Shown: positions 1 through 6,775 of the stretch, in pieces | Layout of the letters: every line of letters starts with the position of its first letter | Position numbering within the stretch: the first letter of the stretch is position 1 | Assembly (NCBI RefSeq): GCF_014764505.1 | Contig: NZ_JACXWX010000005.1 | Span: forward strand, 248,001 to 312,000 | DNA length: 64,000 nt | From: Phormidium tenue FACHB-886 | GTDB taxonomy: Bacteria > Cyanobacteriota > Cyanobacteriia > Elainellales > Elainellaceae | Direction of reading: 5' to 3' | Position numbers and translations under genes: made by a program | The notes under the pieces: generated by a model | What the model was told of the DNA's origin: nothing | The model's database searches: none | The model's input: only the letters and a program-made list of their open reading frames with translations

Positions 1-35
1 AAAAACCGCCGACTGCATATAGATCGGCGGTTTTT
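1..35. terminator. Bidirectional intrinsic terminator
   Basis: Arms CCGCCGA and TCGGCGG enclose an 11-base loop and are flanked by five A's and five T's. It lies just past the stop of the minus-strand gene ending at 51 and could also end a plus-strand gene entering from the left. Confidence 0.8.
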
Positions 36-50
36 GTTGTTGAGTTTTTG

Positions 51-503
51 CTAGCACGCCATTATTTCAAGCCAACGAACATCGTAGACTTTGTGAACGC
101 AGAAGCCTGGTATGCGCCGGTAGAGATCTGAGAGTCCAACAGATGCGCCTCTATTCGACAGGGCGATCGGCGCATCTCGCCCCACTACCTTTCCCGACGC
201 ATCCAAAAACTCAATTGCTTTGACAATGCCCGCTTGAAAATCCGAGCTGGATGCTAAGGTGCAAACTTCATCTCGGCTTAGCTCACGGTAGCGGTTTTCG
301 TCCTCAGCTCGAATCTGAGCGACTGCTGCTAAAAAAGTAAATTGCTCAAAGGTCATCAAGCGCGATCGGTGTGGCACGTTTGCCCATGTCCGCCAGTTCC
401 CCCATGCGTCATTAGAGATCGCCTTCCCATAGATGACACTGCAGCAGGACCGGACAACTGAAGCTGGAAACTCGCGCTGTTTCAACTCAATCGTCATCGT
501 CAT
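51..503 (-). CDS. Hypothetical protein, 150 aa
   Basis: No family is recognised. The protein has no membrane segment or obvious signal peptide. Its start codon lies inside the end of the upstream ribbon-helix-helix gene (17-bp overlap, different frame), so the two are very likely translationally coupled and co-regulated. It could be the partner of that regulator. The transcript ends at the hairpin at 1-35. Function unknown. Confidence 0.55.
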   Translation of the reverse strand: MTMTIELKQREFPASVVRSCCSVIYGKAISNDAWGNWRTWANVPHRSRLMTFEQFTFLAAVAQIRAEDENRYRELSRDEVCTLASSSDFQAGIVKAIEFLDASGKVVGRDAPIALSNRGASVGLSDLYRRIPGFCVHKVYDVRWLEIMAC

Positions 504-729
504 CGGCTCCCTCCTCTTTGTCCACCTCAGCTCGAATTCTGCTTAGTTTGTCAATGTAGCCACTTGCTATCGCCCGATATAACCCTTCGGCTATCTGCTC
601 CTGCACCCACTGCGACACTGTAATTCCTCTGGCTTGGCAGATCCGGGTAATCGCCAGATGATCGGCATCTCCTACAGTGGCGGTTATCTTTTTCCCTTGA
701 GGCGATCGAGGCATTGACTTCTTGCTCAT
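487..729 (-). CDS. Ribbon-helix-helix DNA-binding protein, 80 aa
   Basis: Small regulator-like protein. A short beta-strand stretch (KKITATVGD) is followed by two predicted helices, which is the pattern of MetJ/Arc/CopG ribbon-helix-helix domains, and the tail is acidic (DDDDD). The ATG at 729 is preferred because the longer reading frame adds ten residues with no clear ribosome site. The divergent intergenic region holds CTAAG repeats at 11-bp spacing, the type of iteron that such proteins bind, so autoregulation or a plasmid-type partition role is plausible. The fold assignment is inference from pattern only. Confidence 0.6.
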   Translation of the reverse strand: MSKKSMPRSPQGKKITATVGDADHLAITRICQARGITVSQWVQEQIAEGLYRAIASGYIDKLSRIRAEVDKEEGADDDDD

Positions 730-785
730 GGCTACTCTTCCGATTCTCTCATCTCTCAAATTTACTCCTAGTTTCTATTCAGCTA

Positions 786-852
786 CTACTAATAGTCTAA
801 GAAAAGCCTAAGAAGTTGCTAAGTAGAAAATTCTAAGATAGATTCTACTTAG
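786..852. promoter_or_regulatory. CTAAG iterons between divergent operons
   Basis: CTAAG occurs at 797, 808 and 819 with exact 11-bp spacing, again at 833, and inverted (CTTAG) at 848. The repeats sit between the ribbon-helix-helix gene (minus) and the long plus-strand operon starting at 873. A possible plus-strand promoter overlaps them: TTGCTA at 816-821, a 17-bp gap, TAGATT at 839-844. Helical phasing suggests cooperative binding by a dimeric regulator. Confidence 0.6.
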
Positions 853-872
853 TCACCATATAGGGATTTGGC

Positions 873-1292
873 ATGAAAGAAACCAACCAAAGCGGGGCAA
901 TTGCACCTACAAGCACCAGCAAACCTGCACGCCGCAAGCGTGGTGAAGTAACAGCGCCAAAAGCTGACGAACAAGTAGCACGCGAGCGAGAAGCTGCTAA
1001 TGCGGCTGAACACCCAATCACTCAACGGTTTCAACAAACAGAGCAGACTGTGACAGGACTGCTCAACGCCCGCGACGCTTATGTAGACGATCGAATTCGC
1101 AGCGTCGGGCAAGCATTTGAAACGATGGAAAGCGACGTTCTATTAGGCGTTGCAGACTATCTAAACGAAGGGCGTCAGGCTAGGGAGGCGTTAGGGAATG
1201 CCCCGTTTCAATGCCTCGTGGACAAGTTTGTTTCATTCAGCAATTCAGCTGCACCAGCAGAAGCTGAAGGCGCAAGAGCTGAAGGACAGTAA
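873..1292 (+). CDS. Hypothetical protein, 139 aa (operon leader gene)
   Basis: First gene of a plus-strand operon running to 5452. The N-terminal ~45 residues are basic and low in complexity (Lys/Arg/Ala/Thr); the middle looks helical. No membrane segment and no recognised domain. Its last 95 bp overlap the next gene in another frame. The neighbours are mostly membrane proteins and an ATPase, so it may be a soluble component of the same assembly. Function unknown. Confidence 0.55.
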   Translation: MKETNQSGAIAPTSTSKPARRKRGEVTAPKADEQVAREREAANAAEHPITQRFQQTEQTVTGLLNARDAYVDDRIRSVGQAFETMESDVLLGVADYLNEGRQAREALGNAPFQCLVDKFVSFSNSAAPAEAEGARAEGQ

Positions 1293-1422
1293 GCAAGTAT
1301 TGACGATCGTTGGCATTGCGATCGGTGTTGTAGTTGGGATTTTAGGAATTAGCGCAGCGGTACAGGGCTATCAAGATGCAACCAAACCAGCCTATATACG
1401 ACTTCTGGAGCGAACCGACTGA
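1198..1422 (+). CDS. Small single-pass membrane protein, 74 aa
   Basis: A clear hydrophobic helix occupies about residues 34-56 (glycine- and valine-rich), followed by a short tail. The ATG at 1198 has a good ribosome site, AGGGAGG at 1182-1188. The gene overlaps its upstream neighbour by 95 bp and its downstream neighbour by 47 bp, each in a different frame. This is extreme overlap, but the membrane helix and ribosome site argue that it is real. Function unknown. Confidence 0.5.
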   Translation: MPRFNASWTSLFHSAIQLHQQKLKAQELKDSKQVLTIVGIAIGVVVGILGISAAVQGYQDATKPAYIRLLERTD

Positions 1423-2059
1423 TACGCAAAACGGGTATCAGGTGCCACCTAATGTGGTCATGAATCCGCCGCAGGGTGCGATCGTTCCGCCCAGTCCTGC
1501 AGCTGCGCCTGCACCTCGCCTTGAGGTTCAGCCTCGGCTAATGCCGCCAATTAATCCCACACTGCAGCAAACACGCGATCGCTTGGCAGGGCTGAAGCCT
1601 GCACCTGTTCGCCCCTGGTGGTTCCCGTTGGCGATGATTGGCGCTCCTTCTGTCGCCTTTATGGTCGTTGGCGTAACTGCTGTAATTGCCAGTTCAGGGC
1701 AAAACGCGCTAGTGCGATCGGCGCTGGAGGCAAACAGCGCCGTGACGATGGAAGGAATGAGAAACCGCACAGACTTTAGCCCAGTGTGTGTGATCTCTTG
1801 CTTCGGTATGGATATGGGTGCAGCTGCACAAGCCGCTACGCAAGCTCAACCCGTTCAGCCGATCGCCCCTAAATATGCAACCGCTGTGGCGATCGACGGC
1901 GTAGGGCTGAATGTATGGAATGGTGAGCGAGTAGTGAACACGATTCCCGCAGGCGACAAGCTGAAGGTAATACAGGTTTCTGGCGAGTGGACGCTGGTGG
2001 AATGGGTCGGTGCAGGCGGGTTTCAAGGTTGGGTTAAATCGCAAGGAGTGCAAAACTAA
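1376..2059 (+). CDS. Membrane protein with C-terminal SH3-like domain, 227 aa
   Basis: The N-terminal ~75 residues are Pro/Gln/Ala-rich. One transmembrane helix follows at about residues 81-106, then a linker. The C-terminal ~60 residues resemble a bacterial SH3 (SH3b) domain: the pattern GVGLNVW...G..V.TIPAGDKLKVI...GEWTLVEW...GWV is typical. SH3b domains usually bind cell-wall peptides, so the protein probably sits in the cytoplasmic membrane with the SH3b domain near peptidoglycan. Orientation and role are inference. The gene abuts the next one (stop and start overlap at 2059). Confidence 0.65.
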   Translation: MQPNQPIYDFWSEPTDTQNGYQVPPNVVMNPPQGAIVPPSPAAAPAPRLEVQPRLMPPINPTLQQTRDRLAGLKPAPVRPWWFPLAMIGAPSVAFMVVGVTAVIASSGQNALVRSALEANSAVTMEGMRNRTDFSPVCVISCFGMDMGAAAQAATQAQPVQPIAPKYATAVAIDGVGLNVWNGERVVNTIPAGDKLKVIQVSGEWTLVEWVGAGGFQGWVKSQGVQN

Positions 2060-2355
2060 TGGCTTGGGTTACAGAACCGGATTGCAAAATATCTGAGATT
2101 ACAGCAAAGTTTCCAGACGGTTTAGAGAGCGATTATGTTGACCCAATATTGGGTCGATCGCTGGTTGAACACCTGAAAAGCTACTGGCTTGTAAAGCAGA
2201 TGCATGGCTATTCGGATGGATACGAAGCAAACAAAGTTAAGGCTTACCTGGAGCCTGAAAAATTCACAGAACGCGATTGGCTAACGATCGCCAAGGTCTG
2301 TGGATTCGGCAAGTCGTGGGCGTTCCGTCAGATTGAAGACTTTGGAGGAAACTAA
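2059..2355 (+). CDS. Hypothetical protein, 98 aa
   Basis: Soluble small protein with no recognised family. It is placed between the SH3-like membrane protein and a Gln/Ala-rich protein in an operon where stops and starts overlap by a base (2059 and 2355). The C-terminal region (about residues 70-95) could form two short helices, but no defined DNA-binding motif can be claimed. Confidence 0.55.
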   Translation: MAWVTEPDCKISEITAKFPDGLESDYVDPILGRSLVEHLKSYWLVKQMHGYSDGYEANKVKAYLEPEKFTERDWLTIAKVCGFGKSWAFRQIEDFGGN

Positions 2356-2798
2356 TGAGCATACTAGCGACACTGGCACAGCAATATTTTGGTGCAGGTA
2401 ATAACGTTTCATCGCTGCAAGTTGGCAGCATGGGCGCGATCGGTTCCCAGTTTGATGCTCGCATCCAAGCTCTTACAGGAGAACTGGGGCAATGGAACCC
2501 TTCAGCAGAAGGAGCGATCGAACGCTCTCAGCAGGCTTCTGCAGCTGAAACTGAGAACGTCATCTCTCAAGAATGGTGTCGGCAAACTCAGCGCCTAGCG
2601 CGGGCAAGATTATCTGCTGCACAGACGATCGGCAACCATCAAAAAGCAATGGCTCAAATCAGCGTGCAGACTGCCAGATTGCAAGACCAGCAGGTTAAGG
2701 GGCTATTCCCGCTTGCTCTGCAAATGGGTGTCACTGCTGCATCTCACCAAGGGCGGGTGAGTGCGATCGCTCAGTCTCGCAGTCGTTTATTCGGGTGA
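2355..2798 (+). CDS. Ala/Gln-rich helical protein, 147 aa
   Basis: Low-complexity helical protein rich in Gln and Ala, with coiled-coil-like character through residues ~60-120. There is no membrane helix. Start and stop overlap the neighbours, indicating coupled translation. Composition resembles the Gln-rich protein encoded at 5162-5452 at the end of the same operon, so the two may be structural partners. Function unknown. Confidence 0.55.
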   Translation: MSILATLAQQYFGAGNNVSSLQVGSMGAIGSQFDARIQALTGELGQWNPSAEGAIERSQQASAAETENVISQEWCRQTQRLARARLSAAQTIGNHQKAMAQISVQTARLQDQQVKGLFPLALQMGVTAASHQGRVSAIAQSRSRLFG

Positions 2799-2803
2799 TC
2801 ATC

Positions 2804-2992
2804 ATGCGAACAAAAGTCAGTATCTGGGTGCGAGAAATCCCGTTGTATGAGCAGGTAATTTGGTGTTTTGCGATGGTGACAGCGATCGCTCTGATTTCAT
2901 CTTTGGTGCTTGCACTCTGGCAGTTTGGCACACTAGGCGGCATGGTAATCGGGTTTGCGCTATGTCGTTTATTGCAGGAGCTGCTGCCATGA
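2804..2992 (+). CDS. Small two-helix membrane protein, 62 aa
   Basis: Two closely spaced hydrophobic segments fill most of the protein (about residues 17-37 and 42-58). I chose the ATG at 2804; an ATG three codons upstream at 2795 is also possible. The stop overlaps the next start in an ATGA at 2989-2992. This is a membrane component of the ATPase operon. A holin role cannot be excluded, but the context favours an envelope complex. Confidence 0.55.
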   Translation: MRTKVSIWVREIPLYEQVIWCFAMVTAIALISSLVLALWQFGTLGGMVIGFALCRLLQELLP

Positions 2993-3141
2993 CGCGAACA
3001 GAGGATTTTATCCAATGTCCAGAATGTGGTGACCTCGCTGGTTTTGTAGAGACTGTAGACAGCGAAGACTGCTATCACTGCAACGCCTGTGGAGCGGACC
3101 ATCAAGAGCTTGCCGACACAACGGAAGAAACAGAGTCATGA
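2989..3141 (+). CDS. Zinc-ribbon protein, 50 aa
   Basis: Two CxxC knuckles, C10-P-E-C13 and C31-N-A-C34, with an extra Cys at 28, make a classic small zinc ribbon. The tail is acidic. The start is fixed by ATGA overlap with the upstream gene, and the end by a second overlap with the next gene at 3138. Such ribbons often bind nucleic acid or a protein partner. The role in this operon is unknown. Confidence 0.65.
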   Translation: MTRTEDFIQCPECGDLAGFVETVDSEDCYHCNACGADHQELADTTEETES

Positions 3142-3404
3142 TGATTCGGCTAGGGTTACTGGGATTCAGCGGTGCACTGTTAGCGGGTCATTTGATCCGC
3201 TTTGTGCCCGCTTTTCAGCATGGGGTGTCGATCAGCTTAGCAATCCTGCTGCTGATTGTGGTGCTGGGTGCAGCAGTTGGCGTGGCAACGATGTACATCA
3301 AGCGTCCCTACATGCGGCGGCTTGATTGGTACATGGGCGCGTTTCCAGCTGTTGTAGCGGGATTGGCGATCGTCGGGTTAGTCGTTGTAGGAGCAATGCT
3401 GTAA
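3138..3404 (+). CDS. Integral membrane protein, 88 aa, three helices
   Basis: Three hydrophobic stretches (about residues 3-22, 30-52 and 66-87) indicate a small polytopic membrane protein. The final base of its stop is the first base of the ATPase start at 3404, so it is translationally coupled to the ATPase. It is a good candidate for the membrane partner or channel subunit of that ATPase. No family recognised. Confidence 0.6.
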   Translation: MMIRLGLLGFSGALLAGHLIRFVPAFQHGVSISLAILLLIVVLGAAVGVATMYIKRPYMRRLDWYMGAFPAVVAGLAIVGLVVVGAML

Positions 3405-4840
3405 TGCTGCTGACTGAGAAACTTTTGTGGGCTGGAGCGGTCGGCGGGTTGTCGATCGCTATTCCATTTGCAGGTTCTCTGCCCACCTACGCAAAGACTG
3501 CAGCGCTCACCACATCGTTCTTTAGCGCGGCTGGATTGGTCGCGCTTGAATCGATTGGCGCAGAGTGGAAGCGTTATCAGTTGGCGCAGCAGAAGATTAA
3601 CCAGTCAGCGATCGAAGCGCAGTATGGTGCAGAAGATGCACTCCTGCAGGTTGTAGCAGAGCTGCAGCACCCGATCGCTGTTAAGAACTGGATTGCTGCC
3701 AATGTGCCCTACAATGCTCAAGAATGGGCGTTTCAGCAGGCAGGAGTGTCAGCACTTGCACTGCAAGAAATTCAGTTTGCTCGTCAAGTGATGGGCATGG
3801 TTGAGCAGCCGCTTGCAGAAATTCAATCAGAGGTTGTTAGAGCGCAGGCGCAAGAGCTTAATTTAGACGAGTGGCGTGAGGCAAACGGCGGTGGTGAAGC
3901 AACTCCAGAGGAGCTGTATGCTAACTGCCAGAAACGATCGATGATCTGGGCGGGCAACCCTAGAGAAGGCAAAACGGTGGCAGCACACTTTGCGCTGTGG
4001 CTCTGGGCAAAAGCAGATCCTAAGCTGGTCATCTTTGCTTTTGATAAGCATTTTGGGATGAACAACGATCTCAAATTTGCCAGCAACTGGGTGGGCGTGC
4101 CATTGCTTGAGGAAGTGCCGAAAAACGTTCAGACCTGCGTGGTTAAAAAATCAGCGAAGGACTTAGAGAAGTTTCTGCGCAAGGTTCAGGAGCTGCTGAC
4201 GTATCGTATTCAAAACAACATCAACACGCCTCATGTGGTTGTGCCGATCGATGAGTTCACCAACCTGCTGGAATCGCTTGACGAGAAAGAAGTAGAGTCG
4301 ATCGTCAAAATCTTTGCTGAGATTGCTACCGAAGCGCCCAAGTATGGCATCTATTTCTGGCTTATCCTGCACTCGCTAACCAAAGAGGAAATTGGCATCC
4401 CTCGCAAGGTTCTACGCGCCTGCCATGTGGTGATGGGCTGCGAGATGACTCAAGATACAGTGCAGGTCCGAAACTGCCCGCGATCGCTGCCACAGGAGGC
4501 AGTTGATTATGGTCAAAGCGTTTATCGTGAGCGTGGTCTGCCTGCTGGGTTTGTGACATCTCTGCCGATTCCACAAGGCTACCTGCCACCGCCAAACTTA
4601 CCTAATGGGCTAGCTGATCTAAAAATAGATTGGGCTGGCTCTGTTCAGACTCTGGCGGGTACTTCCAAGCCTACAGGCGATATCTATCAATTCCTCCTGC
4701 AATGGCAGCAAGAAAACCCAGACGCAAGCGACGATCGACTACTGGCAAAGTTCAAGGAACTAACCGGCAGGCAACTCAACGCCGAAGGACTGCAAAGCCT
4801 AAAAGACCTGCTCGATCGAATGCGAGGCGCAGCGGCATGA
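3404..4840 (+). CDS. Membrane-anchored FtsK/HerA-like P-loop ATPase, 478 aa
   Basis: Predicted motor ATPase. Residues ~8-48 form two membrane helices, followed by a helical linker. The Walker A motif is G184-N-P-R-E-G-K190-T191 and Walker B is VVVPIDEF with D283-E284. An N-terminal membrane anchor plus this P-loop resembles FtsK/HerA-type DNA translocases and conjugative coupling proteins. The TAATG start at 3404 is preferred over longer frames because it overlaps the preceding stop by one base. The phage has its own terminase, so this is a second, distinct motor, perhaps for DNA transfer or envelope work. Subfamily is uncertain. Confidence 0.7.
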   Translation: MLLTEKLLWAGAVGGLSIAIPFAGSLPTYAKTAALTTSFFSAAGLVALESIGAEWKRYQLAQQKINQSAIEAQYGAEDALLQVVAELQHPIAVKNWIAANVPYNAQEWAFQQAGVSALALQEIQFARQVMGMVEQPLAEIQSEVVRAQAQELNLDEWREANGGGEATPEELYANCQKRSMIWAGNPREGKTVAAHFALWLWAKADPKLVIFAFDKHFGMNNDLKFASNWVGVPLLEEVPKNVQTCVVKKSAKDLEKFLRKVQELLTYRIQNNINTPHVVVPIDEFTNLLESLDEKEVESIVKIFAEIATEAPKYGIYFWLILHSLTKEEIGIPRKVLRACHVVMGCEMTQDTVQVRNCPRSLPQEAVDYGQSVYRERGLPAGFVTSLPIPQGYLPPPNLPNGLADLKIDWAGSVQTLAGTSKPTGDIYQFLLQWQQENPDASDDRLLAKFKELTGRQLNAEGLQSLKDLLDRMRGAAA

Positions 4841-5160
4841 AAACTCTAGATTGGGACGCTCGCTATGAAACTTTCGACAACGGCTACAAGCAGCTTGTGC
4901 ACGCCGCTACAGGCTCTATCTGCTGCTGGTGTATGAAAGCATCTTCTACCTGCGTTCATCATGCTGAATACGGCAAGGGTGATATTCCTGGTGTGCATTG
5001 TTTTGCACTCTGCGATGATTGCCACAGCGACCGGCCCGATTGCGTTCATCATTCCGCGAACTGGCAGAAAAGCAAAACCGATCCAGTATTTGGGAATCGC
5101 AATACAGAACTCGCCCTGATGCGCTTAAAATTTGGCTATAGCGTCCTTTCAGGTAATTGA
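4837..5160 (+). CDS. HNH-like Cys/His cluster protein, 107 aa
   Basis: The protein carries C29-x2-C32, then H41-H42, then C59-x2-C62-H63 and H71-H72. This arrangement resembles the zinc-binding treble clef of HNH nucleases, but the catalytic histidine set is not certain. The start is set by an ATGA overlap (4837-4840) with the ATPase gene, so it is translated together with it. A DNA nicking or binding partner of the ATPase is an attractive inference, not shown. Confidence 0.55.
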   Translation: MKTLDWDARYETFDNGYKQLVHAATGSICCWCMKASSTCVHHAEYGKGDIPGVHCFALCDDCHSDRPDCVHHSANWQKSKTDPVFGNRNTELALMRLKFGYSVLSGN

Positions 5161-5161
5161 T

Positions 5162-5452
5162 ATGTATTCGCTCGAACAGCTCTATGGAATGGCTCAGGCG
5201 GGGTTAATAGATTGGTCGGTATACTATAACGCACTCAACTCACAGCAGCAGTTGCAAGCCGATCGCTCATTTCAGGTGCAGTCGGCGATCGATGACTATC
5301 AAGCTCAGCAGCAGTTCAATAATTGGGCAGTGAGCCAAGATGCGATGTATGGCACCAATGTGCAACAGCAAGCCGCGCAGCTCCGGCAACAGTGCCAGCA
5401 GGCTAGCCAGCAAGGGTCGAAGTCGATCATCAACAAATACTTCGGCGGCTAA
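5162..5452 (+). CDS. Gln-rich protein, 96 aa
   Basis: Last gene of the operon. It begins one base after the upstream stop. About a fifth of the residues are Gln, arranged in helical stretches, and no domain is recognised. It is followed at once by the conserved palindrome and then by a strong hairpin. Similar Gln/Ala-rich character in the protein at 2355-2798 suggests a shared structural role. Confidence 0.55.
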   Translation: MYSLEQLYGMAQAGLIDWSVYYNALNSQQQLQADRSFQVQSAIDDYQAQQQFNNWAVSQDAMYGTNVQQQAAQLRQQCQQASQQGSKSIINKYFGG

Positions 5453-5454
5453 AA

Positions 5455-5469
5455 CCGAAACGGTTTCGG
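5455..5469. repeat. Phage palindrome copy 1 (CCGAAACGGTTTCGG)
   Basis: Perfect odd palindrome CCGAAAC-G-GTTTCGG, flanked by AAAA and ATTTG. It sits between the last operon gene and the hairpin at 5478. Other copies are at 7761, 20331 and 27197, with a diverged one at 45290. Confidence 0.75.
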
Positions 5470-5477
5470 ATTTGAAA

Positions 5478-5510
5478 AGGGGCGATCGTCTAGTGCGATC
5501 GCCCCTCGTT
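5478..5510. terminator. Hairpin between convergent genes
   Basis: GGGGCGATCG (5479-5488) pairs with CGATCGCCCC (5496-5505) around a 7-base loop, with A's before and T's shortly after. It lies between the plus operon ending at 5452 and the minus gene ending at 5616, so it probably serves as a two-way terminator. Confidence 0.65.
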
Positions 5511-5615
5511 GTAGGTAGTTCGCTTACTCTGCCTAGTTTATCCCTCGCCGCTGCCATTGCCACCTTGAGCGATCGACTGAATCAGCCGTAGCATCAACGC
5601 TCTGTCTTTATCTGC

Positions 5616-5846
5616 CTACTGTCGCAAATCTTCAAAACGGCGGCTTGCTTCAGCGCGATCGGCTGCTGCCTGCTGTCTACCAGCTACTGCCTCTTGATGA
5701 TGAGCTTCCATTAGATCAGCAAGTTTGGCAACGGTTGATTTTAGCTCAGAGATGTTGCGGCTGGTTTCTGCAATTGCCGCGTTGACTTCTGCCATGTCGG
5801 TTTCAAGGCGATCGAGGCGCGGTTCTAGGTTCTGTGGGTTAGTCAT
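5616..5846 (-). CDS. Coiled-coil protein, 76 aa
   Basis: Almost entirely heptad-like helix, with many Glu/Leu/Ala residues. No enzymatic domain is visible. The ATG at 5846 overlaps the end of the repressor gene by eight bases, so the two form one transcript from the repressor promoter. It may be a repressor cofactor or an immunity-associated protein; this is context only. Confidence 0.55.
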   Translation of the reverse strand: MTNPQNLEPRLDRLETDMAEVNAAIAETSRNISELKSTVAKLADLMEAHHQEAVAGRQQAAADRAEASRRFEDLRQ

Positions 5847-6099
5847 CTGAATCAGCTTCATCTGGAATGTAGCGGAGTAAATCTCCCGGTTGGCAATTTA
5901 GGGTAGAACACAGCTTAAGCAGCGTCACCCGGTCAAGACGAGGTGGCATCTCATAGGTGTTTTTTAACTTGCTAACAGTAACTGGGTGCAGCCCGGTTAG
6001 TTCTGCGAGTTGGCGATAATCAATCTCTCGATCCGCCATTACAGCAGCCAAGCGCCACTTGATTGGCATTGTGTCTATTGGGATTGCGATCGCACTCAT
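5839..6099 (-). CDS. XRE-family repressor-like protein, 86 aa
   Basis: A helix-turn-helix of the XRE/Cro type spans about residues 14-70, with a DYRQLAELTGLHPVTVSKL recognition region and a following helix, as in short phage repressors. The start at 6099 is supported by GAGG a few bases upstream. Divergent promoters and repeated operator-like sites lie immediately upstream, so it is the likely lysogeny repressor or a Cro-like switch protein. It has no C-terminal peptidase, so SOS self-cleavage is not expected. It is co-transcribed with the coiled-coil gene. Confidence 0.75.
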   Translation of the reverse strand: MSAIAIPIDTMPIKWRLAAVMADREIDYRQLAELTGLHPVTVSKLKNTYEMPPRLDRVTLLKLCSTLNCQPGDLLRYIPDEADSDD

Positions 6100-6130
6100 A
6101 TTACCTCAGTTTGCTGATTGCTTATTAGCC

Positions 6131-6158
6131 AGTATAACTACTCTGTTAGTCATTTCAA
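6131..6158 (-). promoter_or_regulatory. Repressor promoter
   Basis: Reading leftward: -35 TTGAAA (6158-6153), a 16-bp spacer, -10 TATACT (6136-6131). Transcription would start near 6124, leaving a short leader before the repressor ATG at 6099. The -35 lies inside the operator at 6146-6162. Confidence 0.6.
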
Positions 6159-6162
6159 CTAA
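6146..6162. promoter_or_regulatory. Operator-like site 1
   Basis: On the minus strand this reads TTAGTTGAAATGACTAA. It shares TTAG--GAAA-GACTAA with the site at 6189-6205 and overlaps the -35 box of the leftward promoter. Confidence 0.6.
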
Positions 6163-6179
6163 TATATCAGCCAAATCGC

Positions 6180-6208
6180 TTGACGGTGTTAGCCGAAACG
6201 ACTAAAGT
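6180..6208 (+). promoter_or_regulatory. Rightward early promoter with embedded operator 2
   Basis: -35 TTGACG (6180-6185), a 17-bp spacer, -10 TAAAGT (6203-6208). The operator TTAGCCGAAACGACTAA (6189-6205) fills the spacer, so repressor binding would block this promoter. It would drive 6314-7739 and probably the genes beyond. Confidence 0.6.
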
Positions 6209-6242
6209 ATTAAATGTAAGGGCTAAACCTTGCAAAACCAAA

Positions 6243-6286
6243 CCCGCCCCTGCTGCATAGCCTGAGAAACTTCAGCAAAGGGCGGG
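6243..6286 (+). promoter_or_regulatory. Structured leader hairpin
   Basis: In the 5' leader of the rightward transcript, CCCGCCC plus TGCTG (6243-6255) pair with CAGCA plus GGGCGGG (6273-6286), with small bulges. There is no U-run after it, so it looks like a structured leader and not a terminator. Role unknown. Confidence 0.45.
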
Positions 6287-6313
6287 CGCAAACCCTACAA
6301 AAGGTTCAAGTTA

Positions 6314-6619
6314 ATGATCGCACAACTTCCCCAAATCGCAGCATTTGCAGCAGCCGAACGCGGCTCAGGTCGCCCAGACGAACTCGATCGCGCTACCACG
6401 GAACTCCTCTCTGAGTTACAAGCTCAAGCGGCAGTACCAGCCTTCCATTTCTACGTCACCGTTGAACATCCCGAGAAAGGAGAGAAGGGCTTCTACCTCG
6501 ACACGGACAGCGATCGCTTTAACGATGTGATGAAAGCCATCATCCTCCGTCGCAAGGCGTTGAAGCTATTCGGCTACAAGTTCATTGAAGCAATCGATCT
6601 TGGCTCCTCACCGTTCTAA
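6314..6619 (+). CDS. Hypothetical early phage protein, 101 aa
   Basis: First gene of the rightward early transcript, about 100 bases after the predicted start site. It is a soluble alpha/beta protein with a central strand-rich segment (FHFYVTVEHPEKGEKGFYLD). AAAAGG lies upstream of the ATG. No family is recognised. Its position, directly controlled by the repressor switch, suggests an early regulatory or host-takeover role. Confidence 0.55.
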   Translation: MIAQLPQIAAFAAAERGSGRPDELDRATTELLSELQAQAAVPAFHFYVTVEHPEKGEKGFYLDTDSDRFNDVMKAIILRRKALKLFGYKFIEAIDLGSSPF

Positions 6620-6626
6620 ATCTCAC

Positions 6627-6655
6627 CGCGATCGCTCAGCCCACGGGCGATCGCG
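6627..6655. other. HIP1-built hairpin
   Basis: CGCGATCGC (6627-6635) and GCGATCGCG (6647-6655) form a 9-bp stem with an 11-base loop. There is no T-run. It lies just past the stop at 6619 and could stabilise the mRNA end. Confidence 0.5.
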
Positions 6656-6775
6656 CTATCTCACCCCCACCTGCTTCAGTTCTCCAGAAGTGCCCCAAAC
6701 GTAAACAGGCGATCGCCCCTCTTCCACAAGCAAGCGATCGCCCTCCCTCCCATAAACACGCACAGGAGTAACTTC

